The translations under genes were made by a program, and so were the position numbers. Shown piece by piece: positions 1-8,476 of a stretch of 64,000 nucleotides of DNA (the stretch's first letter is position 1; every line of letters begins with the position of its first letter). The stretch comes from Sphingopyxis sp. TUF1 (GTDB lineage: Bacteria; Pseudomonadota; Alphaproteobacteria; Sphingomonadales; Sphingomonadaceae): positions 620,001 to 684,000 of the forward strand of contig NZ_CP144683.1 of the NCBI RefSeq assembly GCF_036687315.1. Direction: 5' to 3'. The notes beneath the pieces are model-generated. The model was not told the DNA's origin and ran no database searches. It was given only the letters and a program-made list of their open reading frames with translations.

Positions 1-185
1 GACGGCCGCAGGCGGCCGGATGGATGAGGCGCCCGCCTGTTATCGACGCCTTTCCGCTAGTGCAACTGCTGCATAGGAATTTTGCGTGGGGATGGAACCA
101 ATGGGCGCGCCTTGCTATATATTGGTACAGGATGAAAAAGGATGCCCGCCCGCGCGGTGCCTGAACGACAGAAGAGGATATGATG

Positions 186-731
186 ATGGCAAAAGCCGCT
201 ACTCCCGCGACCAAGAAGCCCGCGGCGCCCCGTCCCCGGGCCCCCGCCAAGCCCGCCGCCATCAAGGCGGCGCCCGCGCCCAAGCCCGCGTCGGTGAAGG
301 CCGCGAAGGAGCATCCGATCCGTGACCAGCTCGCCGCCACGCGCAACACGATCAAGTCCGAAGCGTCGAAGAAGGCCGCCTCGCTGAAGGAAGAAGCCGC
401 CGCGCTGAAAAAGCAGGCATCGACCACCGCGCGCGACGCCGCGACGAAGGGCAAGGGCAAGGCGGCCGAGGCCGTCGGCAGCCTCGCCAAGATGCTCGAG
501 GACAGCGCAGGCACAGTCGATACAAAGTTCGGCAAGCAATATGGCGACTATGCCCGCTCGGCTGCCGCTACCGTCGCCGGGCTCGCGACCAGCCTCGACA
601 AGAAGGATCTCGACGAACTCGCCGCCTCGACGCGCGACATGGTCAAGAAGAACCCCGCAATCGCGGTTGGCGCCGCGACGGTGATCGGCTTCGTGCTCGC
701 CCGGATGCTCAAGGGCGGCTCGAACGATTGA
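186..731 (+). CDS. YqjD/ElaB/DUF883-like membrane-anchored protein
   Basis: The 181-residue product starts with a Lys/Ala/Pro-rich tail (about residues 1-60). A long Ala/Lys-rich helical stretch follows (60-150), and the protein ends in one hydrophobic segment (about 157-175, AIAVGAATVIGFVLARML) with a short Lys-Gly tail. This layout matches the ElaB/YqjD/DUF883 group of tail-anchored inner-membrane proteins; E. coli YqjD binds ribosomes in stationary phase. Three ATGs lie in tandem at 180, 183 and 186. AGAGGA at 173-178 gives the best spacing to 186. It is the first gene of an operon whose next gene encodes a YqjE-like protein, as in the E. coli yqjCDEK region. The family call rests on architecture and context; ribosome binding is inference. 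Confidence 0.7.
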   Translation: MAKAATPATKKPAAPRPRAPAKPAAIKAAPAPKPASVKAAKEHPIRDQLAATRNTIKSEASKKAASLKEEAAALKKQASTTARDAATKGKGKAAEAVGSLAKMLEDSAGTVDTKFGKQYGDYARSAAATVAGLATSLDKKDLDELAASTRDMVKKNPAIAVGAATVIGFVLARMLKGGSND

Positions 732-738
732 TCGGTCC

Positions 739-1188
739 TTGGCATCCCCCGATCCCGAATCCCCCGCGCCCGCCGGGCGCAGCTTTGACGGCATAAGCCA
801 CGGCTATGCACCCGACAGCCGTCCCGCGACCAGCGAACCCGTGCCGCTCGACAAGATTGTCGGCGATGTCGTCGACAATCTGTCGGAAACCGCGAAGGCG
901 GAACTGGCGCTAATCGAGGCGCGCGGCGAACTTGCGCTGCACGGCGCGACATGGAGCGCCGCGTGGGGCACGCTCGCCGCCTGCGCGCTCGGCGTCGCGA
1001 TGCTCGCGCTGGCCTTCGGCGGGATTCTCGTGCTCGCACCACATGTCGGGCCCCTGCTCGCCACGATCATCGTCGTGGCGGTGCTGCTGCTCATCGCGGC
1101 GCTCGCCGGGTGGCGCGCGCGCCGGGCGTATGAGGATATCCGCACCGCGCTGCGGCGCGATCTGGTGAACGAAGGGATCGACGACTGA
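739..1188 (+). CDS. YqjE-like phage-holin-family membrane protein
   Basis: The protein has 149 residues with two strongly hydrophobic segments (about 75-98 and 101-123), followed by a basic, amphipathic C-terminus. The segment before the membrane part (KIVGDVVDNLSETAKAELAL) is typical of the holin superfamily III/YqjE group. The gene lies 7 bp after the YqjD-like gene and its stop overlaps the next start as TGATG, so it is almost certainly co-transcribed. The start used is TTG at 739, with no clear Shine-Dalgarno sequence; GTG at 841 is a possible but less likely alternative that would remove the acidic N-terminal tail. Despite the family name there is no sign of phage genes nearby. Confidence 0.75.
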   Translation: MASPDPESPAPAGRSFDGISHGYAPDSRPATSEPVPLDKIVGDVVDNLSETAKAELALIEARGELALHGATWSAAWGTLAACALGVAMLALAFGGILVLAPHVGPLLATIIVVAVLLLIAALAGWRARRAYEDIRTALRRDLVNEGIDD

Positions 1189-1568
1189 TGCCGCGCACGC
1201 GCAACCGCCTGATCGCCGCCGCGCGCCGTTCGATGCTGCAACGCGCCGAACTTTATCGGCGGCTCGGCATCGCCAAGGCGGCGCTCCGTCCCGCGGCGCT
1301 GGTCGATCGCGGCAAATATCGCGCACGCACCAAGATCGACGATGCCGCGCACGTGGTGCAGCAGGAGTTTCGCGATAATCGCTGGCCCATCGCGATCGCC
1401 GCCGCGGCCGGGATCACTTGGCTCCTGCGCGAACCGATCAAGGAACATGCACCCAAAGTGGCGCGCAAGATGCAAGATATGGCGACGGGGATCGCCGATC
1501 ATTTTCGCGCCGATACGGCGTCAGAAGATGATGAACCAATGGAGGAAGATGATGAAGCCGCTCAGTGA
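1188..1568 (+). CDS. small protein of YqjDE-like operon, unknown function
   Basis: This 126-residue protein is not recognised with confidence. It has a basic N-terminus, one moderately hydrophobic stretch (about residues 66-80, WPIAIAAAAGITWLL) and a very acidic C-terminal tail (about 108-126). It starts by TGATG overlap with the YqjE-like gene, and its end overlaps the next gene, whose ribosome binding site lies inside this coding sequence. Its position resembles that of yqjK in E. coli, but I see no convincing sequence match. It probably acts with the flanking tail-anchored proteins at the inner membrane; this is inference from the operon. Confidence 0.65.
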   Translation: MPRTRNRLIAAARRSMLQRAELYRRLGIAKAALRPAALVDRGKYRARTKIDDAAHVVQQEFRDNRWPIAIAAAAGITWLLREPIKEHAPKVARKMQDMATGIADHFRADTASEDDEPMEEDDEAAQ

Positions 1569-1908
1569 AACGGCGCGTGACGCGCGTACGAAAGCGAGTG
1601 AACTTGCGGAGAAAACCGCCGAAAACGCCCGCCTCACCGCCGAAGCGGCAAAGGCGCGCATCCAGGACGGCTATGGCCGCGCGCGCGCCGCGACGGAAGA
1701 CCTCGCCGCGCGCGCGGGCGAACAGGCCGGTGCGGCGCGCGAGGCCGCCGGCGAAGCCTATGCCAAGGGCAAGGTTCAGGCCAAGCGCGCGAACAGCAAG
1801 CTCAAGGACGTCGCCGAAAAGCAGCCGCTGGCCCTTGTTGCAGGCGCTGCGGCCATCGGCGCGCTGCTTGGATCGCTGTTGCCCAAGGGGCGTTCGGGGG
1901 AGGAATGA
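1552..1908 (+). CDS. second YqjD-like Ala/Lys-rich anchored protein
   Basis: The 118-residue product is an almost uninterrupted Ala/Glu/Lys helix (residues 5-90) that ends in a hydrophobic segment (LALVAGAAAIGALLGSLL, about 93-110) and a short basic tail. This is the same plan as the first gene of the operon, so the operon carries two tail-anchored YqjD/ElaB-like proteins around the YqjE-like one. ATG 1549 and ATG 1552 are adjacent. GGAGGA at 1541-1546 leaves 5 nt to 1552, so that start was chosen. The start lies inside the preceding gene (17-bp overlap), which suggests translational coupling. Confidence 0.7.
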   Translation: MKPLSETARDARTKASELAEKTAENARLTAEAAKARIQDGYGRARAATEDLAARAGEQAGAAREAAGEAYAKGKVQAKRANSKLKDVAEKQPLALVAGAAAIGALLGSLLPKGRSGEE

Positions 1909-1987
1909 GCCCGCTTGCTCCGAACGAAAACCGCTGTTAGGGGCCGCCGCTTCTCCCCATCAGCGGTACTCCGCAAGGAAAACAGCC

Positions 1988-2203
1988 ATGAGCAAATTGC
2001 ACCTCGTGTTCGGCGGACGGGTCAGCGATCCGCAGGGTCTCGACTTCGTCGACCTTGCCAATCTCGATGTCGTCGGCCTCTATCCCGACTATAAATCCGC
2101 CGAAAAGGCGTGGCGCAGCGCGGCGCAGCGCACCGTCGACGATGCCGAAATGAAATATGTCGTCGTTCACCTGCACAAACTGTTGCAGCCCGACGCGAAA
2201 TAA
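1988..2203 (+). CDS. DUF4170 domain protein
   Basis: The 71-residue protein MSKLHLVFGGRVSDPQGLDF... is a clean match in length and pattern to the alphaproteobacterial DUF4170 family. It has an early beta strand ending FGG, then a helix containing YPDYKSAEKAWRSAAQ, and a final VVVHLHKLL strand-helix. It has no signal peptide or membrane segment. The start is ATG at 1988, 79 bp after the YqjD-like gene, preceded by a purine-rich AAGGAAAA stretch. Family function is unknown. A palindromic repeat begins 5 bp after the stop and probably acts as the transcript end. Confidence 0.8.
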   Translation: MSKLHLVFGGRVSDPQGLDFVDLANLDVVGLYPDYKSAEKAWRSAAQRTVDDAEMKYVVVHLHKLLQPDAK

Positions 2204-2207
2204 TGAT

Positions 2208-2298
2208 CGTCGCCCCCGCGGAGGCGGGGGCCGCTGTCGGGATTAAGCGACCATGCTGGATAAGGGTTCCTGCGGCCCCCGCCTTCGCGGGGGCGACG
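2208..2298. repeat. palindromic repeat, family R2 (copy 1 of 5)
   Basis: Inverted GC-rich arms (CGTCGCCCCCGCGGAGGCGG at the left, its near complement at the right) enclose a variable middle of about 40 bp. The same arms recur at 13044-13132, 27643-27732, 43588-43677 and 47146-47225, always between genes. Here it lies between convergent genes and could form a two-way transcription end. Confidence 0.9.
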
Positions 2299-2303
2299 TT
2301 TAA

Positions 2304-2582
2304 TTAACGAAAATTATCGGCGTAGGCCTGGATCTTCAGCTTGCGCACCGGTGCCGGCATCACCTCCGCATCGATGCCATATTTTTCGGCATAGGCGACC
2401 GCGTCGTCGCGGCTCGCAAAGCCCAGGCGCAGCTGGCGCTGCGTATCCCCGCTCCCCGCCCAGCCCATCAGCGGATCGGGCTTGCGCGCTTCGGCGGGCG
2501 CGAATTCCAGGATCCAGCGATCGGTGCCGGCGCGACCCGACTGCATCGCATTCTTGGGCTTCTGGAAGATACGCGCTTTCAT
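2304..2582 (-). CDS. NDUFS4-like NADH dehydrogenase accessory subunit
   Basis: The 92-residue protein matches the ETC complex I subunit conserved region (NDUFS4/AQDQ family), an accessory subunit of respiratory complex I found in mitochondria and alphaproteobacteria. Characteristic parts are the N-terminal ARIFQKPKNAMQSG, the W-x-L-E-F core (RWILEF), the PLMGWAGSGD motif that precedes a paired Q-x-x-L stretch, and the C-terminal AVAYAEKYGI helix. Length is close to that of bacterial homologues. The start is ATG at 2582. The nuo genes themselves are not in the window, as is usual for this stand-alone gene. It likely binds complex I at the inner membrane on the cytoplasmic side. Confidence 0.9.
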   Translation of the reverse strand: MKARIFQKPKNAMQSGRAGTDRWILEFAPAEARKPDPLMGWAGSGDTQRQLRLGFASRDDAVAYAEKYGIDAEVMPAPVRKLKIQAYADNFR

Positions 2583-2648
2583 CGGGTCGTCCTGTTACTG
2601 GTGCCGGTGTGGCCGCCTTAGCCGCAAGCCCCGCCCGCGAAAAGAGGT

Positions 2649-5114
2649 CTATTGCGCATCGCGCCGCGCCTGCGCCGCCTTGGTCATCAGCGTGGGGTGC
2701 GCATTCGCCGGATCGTCGGGCCAGCTATGCTTGGGATAGCGGCCGCGCATCTCGCGCGCGACATCGTGCCAGCTGCCCGCCCAGAAGGACGCCAGATCGC
2801 GCGTCGTCTGGATCGGCCGGTGCGCGGGCGAGGTGAGCGCAAGAATCAGTGGCACCGGCGGATCGCCAACGGTCGGATGGCGCGACTGCCCGAACATCTC
2901 CTGCACCCGCACGGTGACCGTCGGACCGCCGTCGGCGCCATAGTCGATCGGATGCCTGCTGCCCGCCGGCGTCGTATAGTCGCCGGGCGCATGTTTTTCG
3001 AGCAGTTGCCGCGCCGGCCAGTCGAGCATCGCCATCAGCGCATCGGCAAGCCTGCGGTCGCCGATGTCGCGCAGCCCCCGGCAATGCCCGAGCAACGGTT
3101 CGAGCCAGATTTCGAGACTGTCGCCGAGCGCGCTGGTCGACAGCGCATCGATCCCCGCGAAGGAGGCGCGCTGGCGCAGCGCCTGCGCCGCCGGCCCCCA
3201 GCCGATCAGGCTCAGCCCCTTGTCGCGCACCGCCGCCATGCGCACCGCTATGTCGCTCTCCGCATGGTCGCCGCGCGGCACCTGCCCGCTCGTCAGCGCG
3301 ATCGCGCCAAGCCGCCGCTCGCGGCGATGATCGACGCGGTCGGCCGCGCTGTCATAGCGGCTCGCCGAATGGGACAGAATGCGGTCAGCGAACAACGTTT
3401 CGACCTCGGCCGCTGCGATCGGCGCCGTGGCGAGGATGCGCACGCCCGCCGCATGACCCTGTGCATCGGCGATCGCGAGCCATTCATGGTTGCTCAGCGG
3501 ATCGACCGGATCGATGCGATAGGCGCGCCCGCCAACGCTCAGATACTCGCCGCGCTGACCCGCGCGCCGACGCGCGACGCGCTCGGGCCAGGCGCTTGCG
3601 ATCCAGCCGCCGATCGAACGCGGTGCGGTATCGCCCGCGTCCGCCGCGAGCCTCTCGGCAATGCCCGACAGCCGCCGCGCCAGGCGAAACGCCCCTTCGG
3701 ACCGCGCGTCGCGCTGTCCGCGCCAGCGCGCCAACCGCGCCTCGACATCGACGCCGCGCCCGCCGAGGCCCGGTTCGGTAAGCAGCACCGCGAGGCGTCC
3801 CGCCAGCTCACCCTCCCCCGCTCGCGCCGCGTCGAGAAGCATGTGTGCGAGCGGCACCGGAAGCGGGATCGCCGCGAGCGCCTTGCCATGCGCGGTGATC
3901 CGCCCATCTTCGCCAAGGGCACCGATCCCCTGCAGCCGCGTCTTCGCTTCGGCGACCGCGGCGGGCGACGGCGGATCGAGCCAGCCCAATTGGCGCGGGT
4001 CAATGATACCCCAGCTCGCGCAATCGAGCACGACGGGCATCAGGTCGCTTTCGTGGATTTCGGGCGGGTCGAAGGGCGGCATTCCCGCGGTCGCCGCCGC
4101 TTCCCACAGCCGATAGGCCACTCCCGGCCCCTGCCGCGCCGCGCGCCCCGCGCGCTGCGTCGCCGACGCCTGGCTCGCGCGTTCGGTGACGAGGCGCGAT
4201 ATGCCCGCCGCCTTGTCGAAGCGCGGCCGGCGCGACAGGCCCGCGTCGATGACGATGCGCACGCCGTCGATCGTCAGGCTGGTTTCGGCGATGCTCGTTG
4301 CGAGGATCAGCTTGCGCCGTCCCTCGGGGTCGCGGACAAGCGCCTTGCGCTGTAGCGCCGGGTCGATCTGCCCGTGCAGCCGGTGGACGGCGAGCGGCAG
4401 GCGCGCCTCCTCCACCGCATTCGCCGCGCGGTCGATGTCGGCGGCGCCGGGCAGGAACGTGAGCATGTCGCCCTCTGTCTCATCCGCCATCGCCTGCCTC
4501 ACCGCCGCCAGCACCGACGCTTCCAGCCGGTCTTCGGCACGGCGGCCGATGTGGCGGAGGTCGAGCGGGAAAATCTTGCCCTCACTCCTCACCACCGGCG
4601 CATCGCCGAGCAGCGCACCGAAGCGCGCCCCATCGAGCGTTGCCGACATGGCGATCAGGCGCAGATCGTCGCGCAGCCCCTGCTGCGCGTCGATTGCCAA
4701 TGCGAGCGCGAAATCACCGTCGAGGCTGCGCTCGTGCACCTCGTCGAACAGCACCGCCGACACGCCGGACAGTTCGGGGTCCGCAAGAATGCGGTTGCGA
4801 AACAGGCCCGGCGTCATGACTAGCAGCCGCGTCGCCCCGGATTGCTTGCTGTCGAGCCGCGTCGCATAACCGACCGTACCGCCGACCGCCTCGCCCATCT
4901 CCTCGGATATGCGTTCCGCCGCGCCGCGCGCCGCGAGCCGCCGCGGAGAGAGCAGCCACACCGCGCCCTTGCACCACGGCTGGCCCAGGATCGCCGGCGC
5001 GACGCGCGTCGTCTTGCCCGCGCCCGGCGGCGCCACGACGACCGCGTTGGGCTTCAACGTCAGTGCCGCCATGATGTCGGGCAGCACCGCGTCGATCGGC
5101 AGCGCTGGCCTCAT
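2649..5114 (-). CDS. hrpB: ATP-dependent helicase HrpB
   Basis: This is an 821-residue DEAH-family helicase of normal HrpB length. Visible motifs are Walker A APPGAGKTT (residues 28-36), motif II DEVH (124-127), motif III SAT (157-159), a motif VI region with QRAGRAARQGPG, and the long HrpB-specific C-terminal half ending in RYPKHSWPDDP. The start is ATG at 5114. The polyprenyl synthase gene stop lies 4 bp upstream, so the two minus-strand genes are probably co-transcribed. The cellular substrate of HrpB is poorly defined in most bacteria; an RNA or ribonucleoprotein role is assumed from the family. Confidence 0.95.
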   Translation of the reverse strand: MRPALPIDAVLPDIMAALTLKPNAVVVAPPGAGKTTRVAPAILGQPWCKGAVWLLSPRRLAARGAAERISEEMGEAVGGTVGYATRLDSKQSGATRLLVMTPGLFRNRILADPELSGVSAVLFDEVHERSLDGDFALALAIDAQQGLRDDLRLIAMSATLDGARFGALLGDAPVVRSEGKIFPLDLRHIGRRAEDRLEASVLAAVRQAMADETEGDMLTFLPGAADIDRAANAVEEARLPLAVHRLHGQIDPALQRKALVRDPEGRRKLILATSIAETSLTIDGVRIVIDAGLSRRPRFDKAAGISRLVTERASQASATQRAGRAARQGPGVAYRLWEAAATAGMPPFDPPEIHESDLMPVVLDCASWGIIDPRQLGWLDPPSPAAVAEAKTRLQGIGALGEDGRITAHGKALAAIPLPVPLAHMLLDAARAGEGELAGRLAVLLTEPGLGGRGVDVEARLARWRGQRDARSEGAFRLARRLSGIAERLAADAGDTAPRSIGGWIASAWPERVARRRAGQRGEYLSVGGRAYRIDPVDPLSNHEWLAIADAQGHAAGVRILATAPIAAAEVETLFADRILSHSASRYDSAADRVDHRRERRLGAIALTSGQVPRGDHAESDIAVRMAAVRDKGLSLIGWGPAAQALRQRASFAGIDALSTSALGDSLEIWLEPLLGHCRGLRDIGDRRLADALMAMLDWPARQLLEKHAPGDYTTPAGSRHPIDYGADGGPTVTVRVQEMFGQSRHPTVGDPPVPLILALTSPAHRPIQTTRDLASFWAGSWHDVAREMRGRYPKHSWPDDPANAHPTLMTKAAQARRDAQ

Positions 5115-5118
5115 CGGC

Positions 5119-6132
5119 TCAATAAGCGCGCGCGACTGCGAAGGCGACCGCTTCGGTCAGCGCCGATTTCGCCTGGCTGGCGCGGAAGCCGCCGATCGCG
5201 TCGACCGCGCGCTGGCCGTAATGCCGCGCGCGGGCCAGCGTGTCCGCGATCGTGTCATGCTTGCGCAGCAGGCTGGTGGCATGGACGAGGTCCTCGTCCG
5301 AAATCTTGTGGCCGGTGATCGCCTGTTTCCAGAACTCGCGCTCCTCGGCCGACCCGCGCGCATAGGCGAGGATGACAGGCAGCGTGACCTTGCCATCGCG
5401 GAAATCGTCGCCGACGCCTTTGCCCATGGTTTCGGCGTCGGAGACATAGTCGATGGCGTCGTCGACGAGCTGGAAGGCGATACCCAGATTTCGGCCATAG
5501 GCGTCGAGCGCGGCTTCGGTCGCTTCATCGCGTTCGGCGACGACCGCGGCGATCTTGCACGCGGCGGCGAACAGTTCGGCGGTCTTCGCATTGATGATCG
5601 CGAGATACTGGTCTTCGCTCGTTTCGATGCGGCGCTGCGCCGACAGCTGGTTGACCTCGCCCTCGGCGATCACCGCCGACGCGCGGCTGAGGATCTTCAG
5701 CACTTTCAGCGATCCGTCCTCGACCATCACCTCGAACGCACGGCTGAACAGGAAATCGCCGACGAGCACCGAGGCGCTGTTGCCCCAGATGACGTTGGCG
5801 GTCTTGCGGCCGCGGCGGAGGTCCGATTTGTCGACGACATCGTCGTGGAGCAGCGTCGCGGTGTGGATGAACTCGACCGCGGCCGCGAGCTTGCAATGGC
5901 GGCGCCCCGGATAGTCGAGCAGGCGGCCGCACGCGAGCGTCAGCATCGGGCGCATCCGTTTGCCGCCGCCCGCGATCAGATGGCCCGCCAGTTCGGGGAT
6001 CAGCGGCACTTCGGACTGCATCCGGTCGAGGATGACCGCATTCACCTCATTCATGTCGGCGGCGACGAGCGCCATCATCGGGTCGAGCGAGGGCGGCGCG
6101 TCCCCGCGAAGCTGATGGATTTCGGCAGTCAT
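5119..6132 (-). CDS. polyprenyl (octaprenyl-type) diphosphate synthase
   Basis: The 337-residue protein is a trans-isoprenyl diphosphate synthase that elongates allylic diphosphates with IPP to make the side chain of ubiquinone. The first Asp-rich motif is DDVVD (97-101, in LLHDDVVD), followed by the RRGRKTANVIWG region; the second Asp-rich motif is in QLVDDAIDY. GGGKRMRP (56-62) is the usual IPP-binding start. IspB/SdsA-type length fits, but the chain length cannot be read from sequence with certainty. ATG 6132 begins at the family-typical N-terminus; an upstream extension to 6279 in the same frame is not conserved-looking. It is divergent from the chorismate mutase gene, and both pathways feed quinone and aromatic synthesis. 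Confidence 0.9.
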   Translation of the reverse strand: MTAEIHQLRGDAPPSLDPMMALVAADMNEVNAVILDRMQSEVPLIPELAGHLIAGGGKRMRPMLTLACGRLLDYPGRRHCKLAAAVEFIHTATLLHDDVVDKSDLRRGRKTANVIWGNSASVLVGDFLFSRAFEVMVEDGSLKVLKILSRASAVIAEGEVNQLSAQRRIETSEDQYLAIINAKTAELFAAACKIAAVVAERDEATEAALDAYGRNLGIAFQLVDDAIDYVSDAETMGKGVGDDFRDGKVTLPVILAYARGSAEEREFWKQAITGHKISDEDLVHATSLLRKHDTIADTLARARHYGQRAVDAIGGFRASQAKSALTEAVAFAVARAY

Positions 6133-6238
6133 ATCGCCGCGACCCTTGGCGGCGCGGCCGCGATTTTGCAACGACTTTCGGCTTGCCACCGCCCCCTTGC
6201 CGGTGCCAAGCGGGCCATGAGAGACAGGAGCCCCGCGC

Positions 6239-6526
6239 ATGGACGACCAGCTGAGCCGATACCGCCAGAGCATCGACAATATCGACGCGGCGCTCGTCTA
6301 TATGCTCGCCGAACGGTTCAAGGTGACCAAGGCGGTCGGCGAGCTGAAAGCGCGCGAGGGCCTGCCCCCCGCCGACCCCGGCCGCGAGGAGCGCCAGATC
6401 GAGCGGCTGCGCGCGCTCGCCCGCGACGCCGATCTCGACCCCGAGTTCAGCGAGAAATTCCTGCGCTTCATTATCGACGAAGTGATCCGCCACCACCAGC
6501 AGGCGAAGCGCGAGCAGGGCGCATGA
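6239..6526 (+). CDS. chorismate mutase, AroQ class
   Basis: The 95-residue all-helical protein converts chorismate to prephenate for Phe/Tyr synthesis. Typical AroQ features are the N-terminal helix with LSRYRQSIDNIDAALVYMLA, the active-site segment RFKVTKAVGELKA (Arg-Lys pair), D-x-x-R-E-x-x-Q, and a C-terminal helix FLRFIIDEVIRHHQ. It stands alone, without fused prephenate dehydratase or dehydrogenase. The start is ATG at 6239 with GGAG 8 nt upstream. The stop overlaps the next gene by ATGA, which suggests coupled translation with the GST. Confidence 0.93.
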   Translation: MDDQLSRYRQSIDNIDAALVYMLAERFKVTKAVGELKAREGLPPADPGREERQIERLRALARDADLDPEFSEKFLRFIIDEVIRHHQQAKREQGA

Positions 6527-7218
6527 TCATGGATCATCCGATCTTCGCGCGCTGGCCCGCCACCCATCCCGACCGCCTCCAGCTTTTTTCCGCGCCGACC
6601 CCGAACGGGGTGAAGGTCGGAATCATGCTGGAGGAGACGGGCCTCGCCTATGAGCCGCACCGCATCGACATCATGGCGGACGAAAGCCATGACCTGGCCT
6701 TCCTCGCGCTCAACCCCAATGGCAAGATTCCAGCGATCTACGACCCGCAAGGACCGGGCGGAAAGCCGCTCGCCTTGTTCGAATCGGGGGCGATCCTGAT
6801 CTATCTGGCCGACAAGAGCGGGCAGTTCCTCTCGCCCGATCCGGCGGCGCGGTACGAGACGATCCAGTGGGTGATGTGGCAGATGGGCGGCGTCGGGCCG
6901 ATGTTCGGCCAGCTCGGTTTTTTCCATAAATTCGCAGGACGGCAGTATGACGACAAGCGGCCGCGCGACCGCTACGCCGCCGAATCGGCGCGGTTGCTGG
7001 GGGTGCTCGATGAGCGGCTGGCGACGCGCGAATGGGTGATGGGCAGCGACTACAGCATCGCCGACATTTCGCTGCTCGGCTGGGTGCGCAATCTGATCGG
7101 CTTTTACGACGCCGCCGACATCGTCGGCTTCGATCGGTTCGCGCATGTGCAGCGCTGGCTGGATGCCGGACTGGCGCGGCCTGGCGTGCAGCGCGGGCTG
7201 GAGGTTACGGCGGGTTGA
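6523..7218 (+). CDS. Nu-class glutathione S-transferase (YfcG/YghU-like)
   Basis: The 231-residue protein closely follows the E. coli YfcG/YghU pattern. It has PTPNGVKVGIMLEE at the N-terminal thioredoxin-fold start, NPNGKIPAI (cis-Pro loop), LFESGAILIYLADK (Glu-Ser glutathione contact), and the all-helical C-terminal domain with QMGGVGPMFGQ and YSIADIS. Nu-class enzymes act as disulfide-bond reductases or peroxidases on glutathione adducts in the cytoplasm. The start ATG 6523 overlaps the chorismate mutase stop (ATGA); an internal ATG at 6529 is possible. A palindromic repeat follows the gene. Confidence 0.9.
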   Translation: MIMDHPIFARWPATHPDRLQLFSAPTPNGVKVGIMLEETGLAYEPHRIDIMADESHDLAFLALNPNGKIPAIYDPQGPGGKPLALFESGAILIYLADKSGQFLSPDPAARYETIQWVMWQMGGVGPMFGQLGFFHKFAGRQYDDKRPRDRYAAESARLLGVLDERLATREWVMGSDYSIADISLLGWVRNLIGFYDAADIVGFDRFAHVQRWLDAGLARPGVQRGLEVTAG

Positions 7219-7263
7219 GGGCGTTTGACCGACAGCGGACGGATATACCTGATCCGTTCGCAT

Positions 7264-7326
7264 CGAGCGAAGTCGAGATGCCCCTCGGGCTTGGTGTTAT
7301 CTCGATGGGTGTCTCGACTTCGCTCG
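7264..7326. repeat. palindromic repeat, family R5
   Basis: The arm CGAGCGAAGTCGAGA (7264-7278) is matched perfectly by its complement TCTCGACTTCGCTCG (7312-7326), with a 33-nt loop between. It lies between the convergent GST and esterase genes. It is the only copy in this window; the stem would form in transcripts from either side. Confidence 0.85.
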
Positions 7327-7375
7327 ACACGAGCGGGAAAGGGCGACGGCTTACTTCCACCGCCTAATCTCCACC

Positions 7376-8299
7376 CTACCGCGCAAACACCCGCTTCAAC
7401 CACGCATCGACAAATGCCGTCGGCGCATAGGCGGGGTCGCCAAGGCTGCGGTTGATCTCCGCATGACCTTTCAACCCCTCGCCGGGAAAGCTGCCATGCT
7501 CGACACGGCTGCCACCCTTTTCGAGCGCGGCGCCGAGCCCTTTCGCCTGCCGCACGCCATCGGCGCGCTGGACATAGAGCAGCAGGAATTCGCGCGCATT
7601 GGGCGCTGCGGCGTGCAGCGTCGGCGACAGCGCCTTCTGCCGCGCCGGGTCGGTGCCGAACGCCTGTTCAAAGGTCTTGTGCATGATCGGCGGCCCATCC
7701 TGCATCTGCGCCGCGACGTCATAGGCGGCGCCGTCGATCGGGATCACCCCGGCGATGTCGGCAAAGGACAGTCCTGCACCGCGCAGATAACGCGGATCGG
7801 TTCCGACGAGCGCCACCAGATGCGCGCCCGCGCTATGCCCCATCAGCACGATGCGCCGCCGGTCGATGCCGAGGCGGTCGGCGCGGTCGATCAGTGCCTT
7901 GACCGCGCTCGCGACATCGGCGGCTTGCTGCTCGACCGTCGACGCAGGAACGAGGCGATAGTTGATTGACGCAAAGGCATAGCCTTGCTCCGGATAATGC
8001 ACGGCCTTGAAGCGTCCGGTCGCATTATCCTTGTCGCCGCGTTTCCACCCGCCGCCATGGACAAAGATGACCAGCGGGGCCGGTCCCGCCGCGCCTTTCG
8101 CGCGCCAGACGTCGAGTGTCTGGAGCGGGTCGCGGCCGTATGAAATCGTCTCGCTGCCCGGCACCTTGGGCGCATTGTCCGCTCCCATCCGCTCGGCAAG
8201 CCGCGCGCGCAGTTCTTCGCGGGCGCCGGCAAGGGGGCTGATCGAAACGCTGGCCACGGCCAACATGGCCACAATGGCCCAGCCTGCAAATTTGCGCAT
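7376..8299 (-). CDS. secreted alpha/beta hydrolase (carboxylesterase-like)
   Basis: The 307-residue protein begins with a clear Sec signal peptide (MRKFAGWAIVAMLAVASVSI, cleavage after about residue 26). The mature domain has the oxyanion HGGGWKRGD motif and the nucleophile elbow GHSAGAHLVAL, as in the carboxylesterase/BD-FAE (hormone-sensitive-lipase-like) group. A conserved His lies near the end in GHAEINRSLG. The start at 8299 is supported by AAAGGT 8 nt upstream; ATGs at 8314 and 8320 are alternatives. The same frame stays open far upstream over purA on the other strand, which is only a shadow. Substrate unknown; periplasmic esterase or kynurenine-formamidase-like activity is possible. 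Confidence 0.85.
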   Translation of the reverse strand: MRKFAGWAIVAMLAVASVSISPLAGAREELRARLAERMGADNAPKVPGSETISYGRDPLQTLDVWRAKGAAGPAPLVIFVHGGGWKRGDKDNATGRFKAVHYPEQGYAFASINYRLVPASTVEQQAADVASAVKALIDRADRLGIDRRRIVLMGHSAGAHLVALVGTDPRYLRGAGLSFADIAGVIPIDGAAYDVAAQMQDGPPIMHKTFEQAFGTDPARQKALSPTLHAAAPNAREFLLLYVQRADGVRQAKGLGAALEKGGSRVEHGSFPGEGLKGHAEINRSLGDPAYAPTAFVDAWLKRVFAR

Positions 8300-8476
8300 A
8301 TCGGCACCTTTCATTCTCATTTTTATGATGATCGCGATATGGAAGCAGAATGTCGCGGCCATATGTCGTGAAATCGGCGTTTCGTAACAAATTGTGTCCC
8401 TCACCGCGCTTGCCTCCCCGCCCAAATCCGCTAAGGCCGCGCCGGGCCGATGGGCCGCATTCAGCAGGACAGCATC

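Noticed and set aside
90..125. EcfG-type general stress promoter upstream of the YqjD-like operon
   Set aside because: GGAACC is present at 94-99 but no GTT-type -10 element follows at 16-18 nt; a TATATT lies there instead.
739..1188. Prophage remnant because of the holin-family protein
   Set aside because: YqjE-type proteins are chromosomal; no lysis, tail or integrase genes are nearby and the context is a YqjD-like operon.
2652..4355. A 567-residue plus-strand open frame
   Set aside because: Antisense to hrpB, which has all its helicase motifs intact.
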